64,000 nucleotides of DNA from Micromonospora sp. PLK6-60 (GTDB lineage Bacteria > Actinomycetota > Actinomycetes > Mycobacteriales > Micromonosporaceae), in the NCBI RefSeq assembly GCF_019890675.1, contig NZ_JAIOAA010000015.1:62001-126000 (forward strand), in the 5' to 3' direction. Position numbers and translations under genes: made by a program. The notes below the pieces were generated by a model that was not told the origin of the DNA, made no database searches, and saw only the letters and a list, made by a program, of their open reading frames with translations. Shown here one piece after another: positions 38,851-48,606 of the stretch (within the stretch, counting starts at the first letter, position 1; the number at the start of each line of letters is the position of its first letter).

Positions 38851-39729
38851 CTACCAACTCATGATGCGGGCGGGAAGTGGTTCGTCCGGGAGCGGTCCCT
38901 CCGCCGCACTCGGCTTACGCCACCAGGCGTGCCGCAATGCCATCAGGCCGAGTCGCAACCTGGTCGTGTCGCGCCGTTTGAGGATGTCCCCCACTGCCAT
39001 TCGGGGCAGCAAGGACACGGCCCAGATCCAGTTCAGGAGGGCGGCGCCCACACCGAAGTTCGTCCTCGCGAACCAGACGCGATTGCGGATGGTGTAGTAG
39101 GTCCAGCGGCTACCCGACATGACGCGGGAGCCATGATGCGTGGCCGGCGCGTCGCCACAGCAGAGCACCCGCCAACCGGTCCGGCGCGCCCGGACGCACA
39201 AGTCGGTGTCCTCCGCGCCGATGAAGAAGGATCCGTCGAGACCGACGTCCTCCACTACTTCCCGCCTGATGAACATCACCGCTCCCGTGACCCAGTCACA
39301 ATCCACTGTCCGCGGGCCCGGGTCGATCAGCACCCGTGGTGCGCGACGCCAGGCGGAGAAGCGTGCCGCGCCGGACTGGAGCGAGCCGTCTTCGTGCCGC
39401 AGGATCGGGCCGACGATCCCCACGCCGGGCTCGCTGAACAAGGTATCCAGGCAGCGCTCGAACGAGTCACGGGGCAGCACGATGTCGGTGTTCAGCAACA
39501 GCAGGGCCCTCGCGGACCGCCCGCGGGCGGCCAGCATGAAAGCGTCTCCGTACCCCAGGTTGCGGTCGGGGACGATCCACTCGACGCGGTCGTCGACCTC
39601 GGCCGGGCGAGGTGCCCGGTCGTTGGCGACGACCACCACCTCGGTGCCGTACTCGACGATATCGTTGACCAATTTTATTGTCGGCGTGAGGTCGCCGTAG
39701 TGAACAATGACGGATGTCGACGTTGCCAT
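38851..39729 (-). CDS. GT2-family glycosyltransferase
   Basis: A 292-residue GT-A enzyme. It has SVIVHYGDLTPTIKLVNDIV, the nucleotide-binding NLGYGDAFMLAARG, the LLLLNTDIVL (DxD-like) motif, and the acceptor/base region FFIGAEDTDLCVRARRTGW. This is the pattern of the rhamnosyltransferase-like GT2 branch. The ATG at 39729 has CGGAG five bases upstream. It lies 36 bp downstream of the flippase gene on the same strand, closing the leftward operon that starts at the sugar transferase. Confidence 0.88.
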   Translation of the reverse strand: MATSTSVIVHYGDLTPTIKLVNDIVEYGTEVVVVANDRAPRPAEVDDRVEWIVPDRNLGYGDAFMLAARGRSARALLLLNTDIVLPRDSFERCLDTLFSEPGVGIVGPILRHEDGSLQSGAARFSAWRRAPRVLIDPGPRTVDCDWVTGAVMFIRREVVEDVGLDGSFFIGAEDTDLCVRARRTGWRVLCCGDAPATHHGSRVMSGSRWTYYTIRNRVWFARTNFGVGAALLNWIWAVSLLPRMAVGDILKRRDTTRLRLGLMALRHAWWRKPSAAEGPLPDEPLPARIMSW

Positions 39730-39765
39730 TCGAGCTCCGAGTTCCGCGCTGAGGTTCTCTGTTTG

Positions 39766-41043
39766 TCAGGCAGATTGTAGGGTCGTGGATGGATTCCGAC
39801 GTGCGGCAATGAAAAAGATTGTCGAGGAAAGAAGGTAGCCGACTCCCGGCACCAATGCGACGACGCCGATCGGCCAGTCTCCCAGATGTGCCAGACCGAA
39901 GCCCGCCGCGACCGCGATCAGGCTCGGGAGCCGGTAAATGCTGGTCCGCACGCCGTGGCCTGCCATCAGGCATTCATGGACGAGCAGATAGTCGAGTGAC
40001 TGCAGTATGCCCACGAAGCAGAGAGCTGCTACGACAGGAACTGAAGGCAGGAAGCTGGCGCCGTACAGGGCGCTTACCCACAGGCCGCTGGACACGGCTA
40101 GTGGAACCGCGACGATCGCAGCGGTAGCGGATGTCCGCCGCAGTTCCTTCCGCAGTTGGAGGTGGCGATCCGTCAGCTCCCGGCCGCGACGCGCGAACCA
40201 GTGCATTCCTTGCGACTGGCCGGCGGCCATCACCGCACTCTGCGCCGCGATGCCGACCGCGTAGAAGGCGACAAGCTCATGTGGAAAAAGCACGGTGACC
40301 GCGAGTAGGTCGAGGCGGTACTGCGCGAAGGTCACGACACCGCCGGGCGCCAGGCGAAGGGAGTCGCCGAGCAGGCGACGGTGGGAAGCCCCGGTGGACG
40401 ACCGTCCTCGCTCCGCATGCGTCACGACCCACAGGGCCACTGCCGCCGTCTGCAGGCCGGCGATGCTGACCAGCCAGACGGCCGTCGACTGCGTGCCCAG
40501 GAGCGTGAGAGCTGCCATGGCCAGCAGTGCCGCCACTTGTGGCGCGAGGCGGGCCAGGTTGAACTCGACGCCCATCCGGCCCATCCGCTGCGCCTCGGAC
40601 GGGCCGATGGAGCCGAGCTGGGTTGCCGCCGCGATCAGCATCGCGGCAACGACGATGATCCAGGGTGGCCGCCACATCGCGGCGAGGCCGGCCACGAGGA
40701 CGAGCGCGACCGCGAAGGTCGCCGCCAGCGGCGTGAGCAGCTGGCGGAGCTTGTGGCGTCCCGGTGTCGACCTGTCGAGCACGAGCGCCTGCGGCAGACC
40801 ACCGAGGGCGAGAATCCCCAGCGTCGCGACCCACGTCTGCCAGGTGATGTACTCGCCGCGGCCGGCGGGGCCGAGAGCTCGGGAGATGATGACACTGGTG
40901 AGCACCCCGCTGAGCAGCAAGGTGCCGTTGGTGAGCAGCGTCCCGAGGCGGGCGGCGCGTCTCCGGAGCGAACGGCTGGTTCCCGGGCGAACCGGTTCCT
41001 GGACGGGGGGCCGACCGGAGCCACTGACGAGCGATGATGACAT
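39766..41043 (-). CDS. Polysaccharide flippase (Wzx/MATE-like membrane protein)
   Basis: A 425-residue protein with about 12 hydrophobic helices, beginning after an Arg-rich N-terminus with LLLSGVLTSVIISRALGPAGRGEYITW, a typical opening of Wzx/MurJ-superfamily flippases (transmembrane helix 1 followed by RxLGPxGRG). It would export lipid-linked oligosaccharide repeats. The ATG at 41043 lies 4 bp after the stop of the upstream GT4 gene, so the two are co-expressed. The much longer open frame upstream overlaps the GT4 gene in another frame and is not part of it. Confidence 0.87.
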   Translation of the reverse strand: MSSSLVSGSGRPPVQEPVRPGTSRSLRRRAARLGTLLTNGTLLLSGVLTSVIISRALGPAGRGEYITWQTWVATLGILALGGLPQALVLDRSTPGRHKLRQLLTPLAATFAVALVLVAGLAAMWRPPWIIVVAAMLIAAATQLGSIGPSEAQRMGRMGVEFNLARLAPQVAALLAMAALTLLGTQSTAVWLVSIAGLQTAAVALWVVTHAERGRSSTGASHRRLLGDSLRLAPGGVVTFAQYRLDLLAVTVLFPHELVAFYAVGIAAQSAVMAAGQSQGMHWFARRGRELTDRHLQLRKELRRTSATAAIVAVPLAVSSGLWVSALYGASFLPSVPVVAALCFVGILQSLDYLLVHECLMAGHGVRTSIYRLPSLIAVAAGFGLAHLGDWPIGVVALVPGVGYLLSSTIFFIAARRNPSTTLQSA

Positions 41044-41047
41044 CTGA

Positions 41048-42265
41048 TCAGCCGGCGACCGGAGGCGGGGGGAACGACGCGGGCCGCTTCGTGCCGGCCT
41101 CGGCGAGCAACCGGGTGAGCAGGTCGGCGAGCGCGGTCGACATGGCGGTCCGCGACTGGTTGGCGCGTACCCATTGCTGGCCGGCGGCGCCCAATTTCGC
41201 AAGTTCGTCCGGGCTGGCCTGGGCGGCCTGGCTGAGGCCGTGCGCCAGATTTCCCGGATCGACGACGTTGCCCGCTCCCGCCCTGATGACGAGATCACCC
41301 ACGACCCCGGGGCTGTTGGTGACGACCGGGAGGCCCGCGGCCATGTAGTCGAACACCTTGTTGGGGCTGACCCCGACGCGGAACAGCTCGACGTCGGCGA
41401 GCACGTGCAGGCCGACGTCCGCGGCGTGGAGAAGGTCGGGCACCTCGGTCTTCGGGATCGGGTCGAGGAACCGTATGTTGCGGATGCCCTGAGCCGCCGC
41501 CTGCAGGCGGGGCTTCTCCGCGCCTGAGCCCACGAGCACGATGTCCAGATCGGGGACCGCCCTGGCCGCGTGCACGAGCAGGTCGAGTCCGTTGGCCGGC
41601 CCGTGCGCGCCGGCGTAGACGGCCGTGCGCCGGGTGAATCCGTACCGCTGCCGGAGCGCGTCGCGGGGACCGCTGGGCACGAAGTCCTCGGGGTCGGCGG
41701 CGTTGGGGATGAAGACGATCTTCTCGGCCGCCACGCCCGTGACCTCGATCGCCGCCCGCACACCCGGTGCCATGATCACTATTCGGTCCGCCTGCCCATA
41801 GAGGAACCGCTCCAGGCGCGCCAGCGCCCGGTACGCGGGCGAGGTCTCGGACAGCCTCCCCATGTCCAGCAGGACGCGCGGCCACAGGTCGCGGATCTCC
41901 AGCACGAACGGCGTGCGCCGCAGCGCCGCGACCAGCCAGCCCGAGAGGCCGGCCAGCAGGTGTGGCGACGACGCGTAGACCACGTCGGGTCGGGGTTGCC
42001 GCAGGCCAGCCGCCGTGGCGGTGACCGCGAAGCTGGCCCAGTTGACGACCCGACCCAGCCCGTTGCCCCGATATGGAGTCACCGCGACCGGGTGGAATCC
42101 GGGTTCGGGCCGCTGCGGCCGGCCGGTGGTCAGGTTGCGACGGGCCGCGACGATCACGTACGACCAGCCGGGCAGCCGGCTGAACAGCTCGACATGTCGG
42201 GTACCGCCCGGGTAGCCCCGGGGCACGGCGAAGTGGTTGAGCACGAGGACCCGGCGTCGGCTCAT
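41048..42265 (-). CDS. WbuB-like GT4 glycosyltransferase
   Basis: A 405-residue enzyme. It starts VLVLNHFAVPRGYPGGTRHVELFSRL and has VYASSPHLLAGLSGWLVA, FVLEIRDLWPRVLLDMG (the IxDLWP motif of WbuB-like GT4 enzymes), IPNAADPEDFVP, and PNKVFDYMAAGLPVVTNSPG near the C-terminus. WbuB relatives transfer N-acetylfucosamine-type sugars, so it may accept UDP-L-FucNAc from the cap genes downstream; a second WbuB-like gene lies at 48603. Its ATG overlaps the heparinase stop by ATGA. Confidence 0.87.
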   Translation of the reverse strand: MSRRRVLVLNHFAVPRGYPGGTRHVELFSRLPGWSYVIVAARRNLTTGRPQRPEPGFHPVAVTPYRGNGLGRVVNWASFAVTATAAGLRQPRPDVVYASSPHLLAGLSGWLVAALRRTPFVLEIRDLWPRVLLDMGRLSETSPAYRALARLERFLYGQADRIVIMAPGVRAAIEVTGVAAEKIVFIPNAADPEDFVPSGPRDALRQRYGFTRRTAVYAGAHGPANGLDLLVHAARAVPDLDIVLVGSGAEKPRLQAAAQGIRNIRFLDPIPKTEVPDLLHAADVGLHVLADVELFRVGVSPNKVFDYMAAGLPVVTNSPGVVGDLVIRAGAGNVVDPGNLAHGLSQAAQASPDELAKLGAAGQQWVRANQSRTAMSTALADLLTRLLAEAGTKRPASFPPPPVAG

Positions 42266-44256
42266 CGCGGCGCTCGTACCTGGTGGACCTGCCCGGAGGC
42301 GAGGTGGGTCACGTCCAGTGTGGCGGCGGCGGGACTCCAGGTCACCGCCAACCGAAGACCATCGAGCACCCCCGCTTCGGACTGTGACCGGGCCACCCTG
42401 CCCAATCCCCACACCATGGTGTCGGCCCGGTTCTCGACCGTGATCCAGGTCGCCGGCTCCCAGCGTCCGTAGGTGCGGCTGTGCCACCCACCGAACGGCG
42501 TGGACCGCCCGCGCACCGTCGAGTGACCGTCCAGGCCGAAGAGATCGAGCTTGCTGTCGCCGGCGACCAGTGTGCCGCCGGCCACCGAGACGTCCGGGTG
42601 CAGCGGAACGGTCAGTGACCAGTGCCCGACGGTCGCCGGCCGGTCGGCGAACTCGACGATCGCCAGGTAGTGGTCGGCCACCACGACGGCCCGGCCGACC
42701 CGCACCGGTCGCTCGCCGCGCGCGTACGCGTCGTGCCAGCCGAAGAGGATGGTGCGGTCCGGCAACACGAGCGGTGACCCGAGGTGACCGCGGCCGGTGT
42801 TCAGCCAGCGGAACGCGCGGTGCGGCACGAGCTGGTCCCGGCCGTCCGGCCGGCGCACCGGGTGGGCGGCCGAGGTACGCAGGCCGTTACGCACCTCCAG
42901 CGGACCGTTGTACGTGCCCGTGCCCGGGTCGGCGATCAGCCAGTTGCCGTCGTGCCGCACCCACACCGAGGTCAGGTCGGCGTGCCCGTGCGAGGGGCCA
43001 CCGTCGACCTTGAACCACACTCGCCAGGGGCCGCGCTCGACCCGGGCGATGCCGCCCGAGGTCGTCACGGGTGGGGTGCGGACGGCTGAGGTGACGTCGC
43101 CTTCCGGGGGCGGCGCGGGCGCGTACCAGGCCAGCTCGTCGAAGTCGGCGTACCACCGCGCCGGCACGTGTTCACCGGACAGCACCAGGCCGAGCGCGAC
43201 CGAACCGGCCACGTCGAGCGGATCGCCGGAGGACGCGAGCACCCGTCCCTCGTCCCAGTCGCCGTACTGCGGGACGTCGCCGTCGAAGACGCCGAGCCGA
43301 GCCAGGTGCAGGCTGGCCGCGTGCAGGTCACGGCGTACGCCGGACGGTGCCCCGCCGAGCAGCACCCGCACGATGAGCATCTCGAGAACGAACCGGTGGT
43401 ACGACAGGGAATCCTCGATCATCCGGCCGTCGGGGGCCATGTGCCGGCGCAGCTGGGCCGCGAACATCCGCTCGCCGGTGCGCGCCCACCACCTGGCGCC
43501 CCGCGCGCTGGGGAACATCCGGGACAGCACGATCAGCCCGAGTGCGTCGCCCAGCATGTGGTTGTTGCGCATGCTGCTCAACGTGTAGGGCAGCTCGACC
43601 GTCAGGTGGCGGGCGCTGGCCAGCAGCAGGCTTTCCATGGCGGCCACCAGGTCGCCGGGCAGGCGCTCGCCGGTCAGTTCGAGGACCTGGCTCCAGGCGA
43701 TCGCGCGTAGGGCTAGTTCGAGGCTTGAGTACCAGTTCACGCCCCGTTCGGCCGGGGACTGCTCGCACCAGGACCGGAGCAGGCCGGTCAGGCCGTCCAG
43801 CCAGGGCCCGTCCGGGTCGATGCGGGCGGCCCGGGCCAGGACGACCAGGTCCCGGTGGCGGGCCACTTCCCAGGTGTGCTTGACGTCGGACAGCCGCGCC
43901 TCGGACCGGATGTCGATCCGCCACCACGGCTCGCGCTCGGGCCACCGCCGTCCGGTGAGCGGGTCGGTGGACCACGGCACGGAAAGGCCGGTAGCTACCC
44001 GCCGCCCGAAGGCTCGGGGTCCGTCACGCAGCACGCTTCGGGCGTCGTCCAGGCATCGGTGGCGGGGACCGTCGTCGAGCGGCGGTGGGCCGGTCAGGGG
44101 TACCGGGGTAGCCGGGTGGTGACGGTGTGTCTCGCCGCGGAACAGGACGGCGTGGAATCCGCTGCGCTTGGACGCCTCGTACACCGCGCGGATCGGTGCC
44201 GACAGGCCGAGCGCGCGGGTGTCCGCGGCGATCGCGCGCAGACCGATTCTTGGCAT
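42262..44256 (-). CDS. Heparinase II/III-family protein
   Basis: A 664-residue protein. The N-terminal alpha/alpha-toroid region includes WYSSLELALRAIAWSQVLEL, SSMRNNHMLGDALGLIVLSR and DGRMIEDSLSYHRFVLEMLIV. The C-terminal beta-sandwich has WFKVDGGPSHGHADLTSVWV, typical of heparinase II/III-like lyases, with the conserved Asn-His, Tyr and His residues in place. No signal peptide is seen, so it may act inside or leave by another route. Such proteins recur in exopolysaccharide loci with bi-domain oxidoreductases. The Shine-Dalgarno GGAGGAG precedes the ATG. Activity (lyase or C5-epimerase-like) is not established here. Confidence 0.85.
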   Translation of the reverse strand: MPRIGLRAIAADTRALGLSAPIRAVYEASKRSGFHAVLFRGETHRHHPATPVPLTGPPPLDDGPRHRCLDDARSVLRDGPRAFGRRVATGLSVPWSTDPLTGRRWPEREPWWRIDIRSEARLSDVKHTWEVARHRDLVVLARAARIDPDGPWLDGLTGLLRSWCEQSPAERGVNWYSSLELALRAIAWSQVLELTGERLPGDLVAAMESLLLASARHLTVELPYTLSSMRNNHMLGDALGLIVLSRMFPSARGARWWARTGERMFAAQLRRHMAPDGRMIEDSLSYHRFVLEMLIVRVLLGGAPSGVRRDLHAASLHLARLGVFDGDVPQYGDWDEGRVLASSGDPLDVAGSVALGLVLSGEHVPARWYADFDELAWYAPAPPPEGDVTSAVRTPPVTTSGGIARVERGPWRVWFKVDGGPSHGHADLTSVWVRHDGNWLIADPGTGTYNGPLEVRNGLRTSAAHPVRRPDGRDQLVPHRAFRWLNTGRGHLGSPLVLPDRTILFGWHDAYARGERPVRVGRAVVVADHYLAIVEFADRPATVGHWSLTVPLHPDVSVAGGTLVAGDSKLDLFGLDGHSTVRGRSTPFGGWHSRTYGRWEPATWITVENRADTMVWGLGRVARSQSEAGVLDGLRLAVTWSPAAATLDVTHLASGQVHQVRAPR

Positions 44257-44299
44257 CGAACTCCTCCTGGGCGGGTGACGTCGACACCCGCAGTCCGTC

Positions 44300-45450
<1,151 letters not shown>

Positions 45451-45454
<4 letters not shown>

Positions 45455-46155
45455 CGGGCTCCTCCGGACGGTGTCGCCATGCCGTGATCCGATCCGGCGG
45501 TCCTGACGTCGACGCCCGTGCCGAGGAACTCGGGGGCGGTGGCGTGTCCGGGGGCGGAGATGCCTTCGCGACGGAGCACGGGGCGCACGGTCGCCAGGAG
45601 AATCGACAGGTTCAACCGGAGGCTGCGGGTGTCGACGTACTCGACGTCGAGGTCCAGCTTCTCCGCCCAGCTCAGGCTGTTACGGCCACGGATCTGGGCC
45701 AGGCCGGTCATGCCGGGCCGGACCTCGTGGCGGCGGGCCTGCCAGGGGGAGTAGCGGTCGAGGTACTCGGGAAGCAGCGGTCGGGGACCGACGAGGCTCA
45801 TCTCCCCCCGTAGCACGTTCCAGAGGGTGGGCAGTTCGTCCAGGCTGGTGGCGCGCAACCAGTTCCCCAGCGGGGTGAGCCGGTCCCCGACGTCGAGCGG
45901 GCTCTGGTGCGGACCCGGCGGACGCATGGTGCGGAACTTGACCACGTCGAAGCATCGCCCGTGCAGCCCGGCGCGACGCTGCCGGAACAGCACCGGTCGG
46001 CCGAGCCGTGCCGCGACCAGCGCGGCCACGACCGCGATCACCGGCGCGGCGAGAACCAGCAGCAGCGCGGCGACGGCGACGTCGAGGACCCGCTGACCGC
46101 GGTCCGGCCGCTGCCGCTGCCGGGGACGAGGGCTTGCGTCGACCAGACCGCTCAT
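45451..46155 (-). CDS. Initiating sugar-phosphate transferase (PglC/WcaJ type)
   Basis: A 234-residue bacterial sugar transferase that loads the first sugar phosphate onto undecaprenyl phosphate. It has a single reentrant/transmembrane helix (VLDVAVAALLLVLAAPVIAVVAALV), then RQRRAGLHGRCFDVVKFRTM, the DELPTLWNVLRGEMSLVGPRPLLPEYL motif and RHEVRPGMTGLAQIRGRNSLSW. The compact size matches the PglC-like catalytic domain without the long N-terminal part. The ATG at 46155 has GGAGGG upstream. It heads the leftward operon and is divergent from capE. Confidence 0.93.
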
Positions 46156-46408
46156 GGGCACCCTCCGACCTCCCGTGGGCAGAGACGCAGATCATTGAAA
46201 CCGGCATCAAGGAAAAATCACCAGATGACTCGCAAGAACGACAGTCAACGTACGGATCAACCTCGGAAGGGCCGCTGGGGAAACGGTCTACCGCCCGAAG
46301 ACTCGATCGCGGGGTGGACCCTGCGCTGTCGGCGGCCACGGGCCTCTTGCTCGACGGCAAGCAAAACGCATGTTTGTCCCGATCTGGGCGTTTATCCTCC
46401 GATTGGGA
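46156..46408. promoter_or_regulatory. Divergent control region between sugar transferase and capE
   Basis: A 253-bp, comparatively AT-rich gap separates the leftward operon (sugar transferase to GT2) from the rightward capE operon, so both must be driven from here. I see no confident -35/-10 pair or long palindrome; short ORFs in this gap lack start signals. Confidence 0.4.
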
Positions 46409-47482
46409 ATGACGGATGATGACCACGGAACGGGGCTACGGGTGACTGTGCTACCTGCGGGATGCCGGGTGTTGATAACCGGCGGCACTGGATCGTTCGG
46501 GCAGACGATGGTGCGGCGCCTGCTCGACCAGGACGCCCACGAGATCCGGGTGTTCAGCCGGGACGAGGCCAAGCAGGACGCCATGCGGCACCGGCTGGGC
46601 GACGACCGGGTGCGGTACTACCTCGGCGACGTGCGGGACGTCGACTCGCTACTGCGGGCCAGCCGCGACGTGGACCACGTCTTCCACGCCGCCGCCCTCA
46701 AACAGGTGCCCTCCTGCGAGTTCTTCCCGCTCGAGGCGGTGCGCACCAACGTCCTCGGCTCGGCGAACGTCATCGAGGCCGCCGAGCGGAACGGCGTGCG
46801 ATCGGTGGTGGTGCTGAGCACCGACAAGGCCGTCTATCCGGTGAACGCCATGGGCATCAGCAAGGCGCTGATGGAGAAGGTCGCCCAGGCGCACGCCCGG
46901 AACAACCCGCGCAGCCGCACCAGCGTCTCCTGCGTGCGGTACGGCAACGTGATGTACTCCCGCGGCTCGGTCATTCCGCTGTTCCTCGAGCAGATCAAGG
47001 CGGGGCGGGCACCCACCGTCACCGAACCGACGATGACCCGCTTCCTGATGTCGCTCGCCGACTCCGCCCAGCTGGTCGAGCACGCGTTCGCGCACGGGCG
47101 CCCGGGCGACGTGTTCATCCGTAAGGCGCCCGCCTGCACCATCGGCGATCTCGCCGAGGCCGTCTGCCGGCTCTTCGACGTGCCGCCGAAGCTGGACGTG
47201 ATCGGGGTGCGGCACGGCGAGAAGCAGCACGAGACCCTGGCCAGCCGGGAGGAACTCGCCCACGCCGACGACTTCGGCGACTTCTTCCGGGTGCCGGTCG
47301 ACGCCCGTGACCTGAACTACTCGCTCTATGTCAGCGAGGGCGATCCGGGCGCCGCCCTGATGGCGGACTTCACCTCGGCGAACGCGTTCCGGCTAGACGT
47401 ACCGCAGATCATGGAGCTGCTGATGACGCTGCCCGAGATCCGGGCGGAGCTGGCGCTGCGGGATCCGGTGCTGGCGTGCTGA
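46409..47482 (+). CDS. capE: CapE-type UDP-GlcNAc 4,6-dehydratase/5-epimerase
   Basis: A 357-residue extended SDR catalysing the first step to UDP-L-FucNAc. It has VLITGGTGSFGQTMVRRLL (NAD(P) binding), HAAALKQVPSCEFFPLEAVRTN, and the active site STDKAVYPVNAMGISKALMEK, where Met148 replaces the usual catalytic Tyr with Lys152 retained (MxxxK), as described for CapE/FlaA1-type inverting dehydratases. The start is uncertain (ATG 46409 or GTG 46442). Its stop overlaps the capF start by 7 bases. CapF and a WecB-like epimerase follow, completing the pathway. Confidence 0.92.
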   Translation: MTDDDHGTGLRVTVLPAGCRVLITGGTGSFGQTMVRRLLDQDAHEIRVFSRDEAKQDAMRHRLGDDRVRYYLGDVRDVDSLLRASRDVDHVFHAAALKQVPSCEFFPLEAVRTNVLGSANVIEAAERNGVRSVVVLSTDKAVYPVNAMGISKALMEKVAQAHARNNPRSRTSVSCVRYGNVMYSRGSVIPLFLEQIKAGRAPTVTEPTMTRFLMSLADSAQLVEHAFAHGRPGDVFIRKAPACTIGDLAEAVCRLFDVPPKLDVIGVRHGEKQHETLASREELAHADDFGDFFRVPVDARDLNYSLYVSEGDPGAALMADFTSANAFRLDVPQIMELLMTLPEIRAELALRDPVLAC

Positions 47483-48606
47483 GGCTGGCGCTGACCGGGG
47501 GCGGCGGCTTCCTCGGCTGGCACGTCCGGGTGCTGCTGCGGGCCCTCGGCTGGCCGGAACCGGTGCTGCTCACCCGGGCCGACCTGGCCGACAGGGCGAC
47601 GGTCGCGGCCAAGGTCAGCGGGGTGGACCGGGTGCTGCACCTGGCCGGAGTCAACCGGGCGGACGATCCGGGGGAGGTGGCCGCCGGCAACGTCCGGCTG
47701 GCGACCCGGCTGGCCGAGGGGCTGGCCGCTGCCGCGGTGCCGCCCGGATCGGTGGTCTTCGCCAACTCGGTGCAGGCGGGCAACGGCACCCCGTACGGGG
47801 ACGGCAAGGCGGCCGCCGCGCGCATCCTGGCGGGCACCGGGCTGCCCGTGGACGACGTGCCGCTGCCGAACCTGTACGGCGAGCACGGCCGCCCGTTCTA
47901 CAACTCCGTGGTGGCCACCTTCTGCCGGCTGCTCGCCGACGGACAGCGGCCGGAGATCCAGCAGGACCGGCAGGTGGACCTGGTGCACGTCACCGACGCC
48001 GCGGCTCGCCTGCTCGGCGTCCCGGCGGCGGCCTCGTGGGATCCGGCGCTGCCGGCGCTCCGCGTCGGCGTACGGGAGCTGGCCGAACGGCTCGGCGTGA
48101 TGGCCGCCGGCTATCGGGTGGGGGACATCCCGGCGCTGGACGACCGGCACCAGGTCCGGCTGTTCAACACCTACCGCTCGCACTGCTTCCCGGCGCACTA
48201 TCCGCTGCCGCTGACCCGCCGCCGGGACGCGCGGGGGGAACTGGTCGAGACGGTACGGGCGCACGGGGGCGCGGGGCAGACCTTCTGCTCCACCACGCGG
48301 CCGGGCAGTACCCGGGGGGAGCACTTCCACCTGGCCAAGGTGGAGCGTTTCGTCGTCCTGCGCGGCACGGCGGAGATCAGCCTGCGCCGGGTCGGTGACG
48401 GCACGGTGGTGCGGTTCCCGGTCTCCGGAGCCGAGCCCGTCCTGGTCGACATGCCGACCATGTGGGCCCACAAGATCGTGAACACTGGCACCGACGAGCT
48501 GGTGACCCTGTTCTGGGCCAACGAGCTGTTCGACCCGGCCCGGCCGGACACCTGGCCGGAGCCGGTGGAGCTGTCCTCGACGACACCGGTGGCGGTGCCG
48601 GGATGA
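47476..48606 (+). CDS. capF: CapF-type UDP-L-talose reductase (epimerase plus cupin)
   Basis: A 376-residue bifunctional enzyme. The N-terminal SDR-like part has LALTGGGGFLGWHVRVLLRALG, VDRVLHLAGVNRADDPGE and the NAD-pocket region. The C-terminal cupin (about 245-370) has the metal site region STRGEHFHLAKVERFVVLRG and MWAHKIVNTGTDELVTLFWANE. In Staphylococcus aureus, CapF converts the CapE product to UDP-N-acetyl-L-pneumosamine/talosamine-type intermediates. The GTG start overlaps capE by 7 bp and its stop overlaps the next ATG as ATGA, so the three genes are coupled. Confidence 0.92.
   Translation: MLRLALTGGGGFLGWHVRVLLRALGWPEPVLLTRADLADRATVAAKVSGVDRVLHLAGVNRADDPGEVAAGNVRLATRLAEGLAAAAVPPGSVVFANSVQAGNGTPYGDGKAAAARILAGTGLPVDDVPLPNLYGEHGRPFYNSVVATFCRLLADGQRPEIQQDRQVDLVHVTDAAARLLGVPAAASWDPALPALRVGVRELAERLGVMAAGYRVGDIPALDDRHQVRLFNTYRSHCFPAHYPLPLTRRRDARGELVETVRAHGGAGQTFCSTTRPGSTRGEHFHLAKVERFVVLRGTAEISLRRVGDGTVVRFPVSGAEPVLVDMPTMWAHKIVNTGTDELVTLFWANELFDPARPDTWPEPVELSSTTPVAVPG

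Noticed and set aside
46288-46584. Small minus-strand ORF across the capE start
   Set aside because: No Shine-Dalgarno, no recognisable family, and it overlaps the conserved N-terminus of capE antisense.
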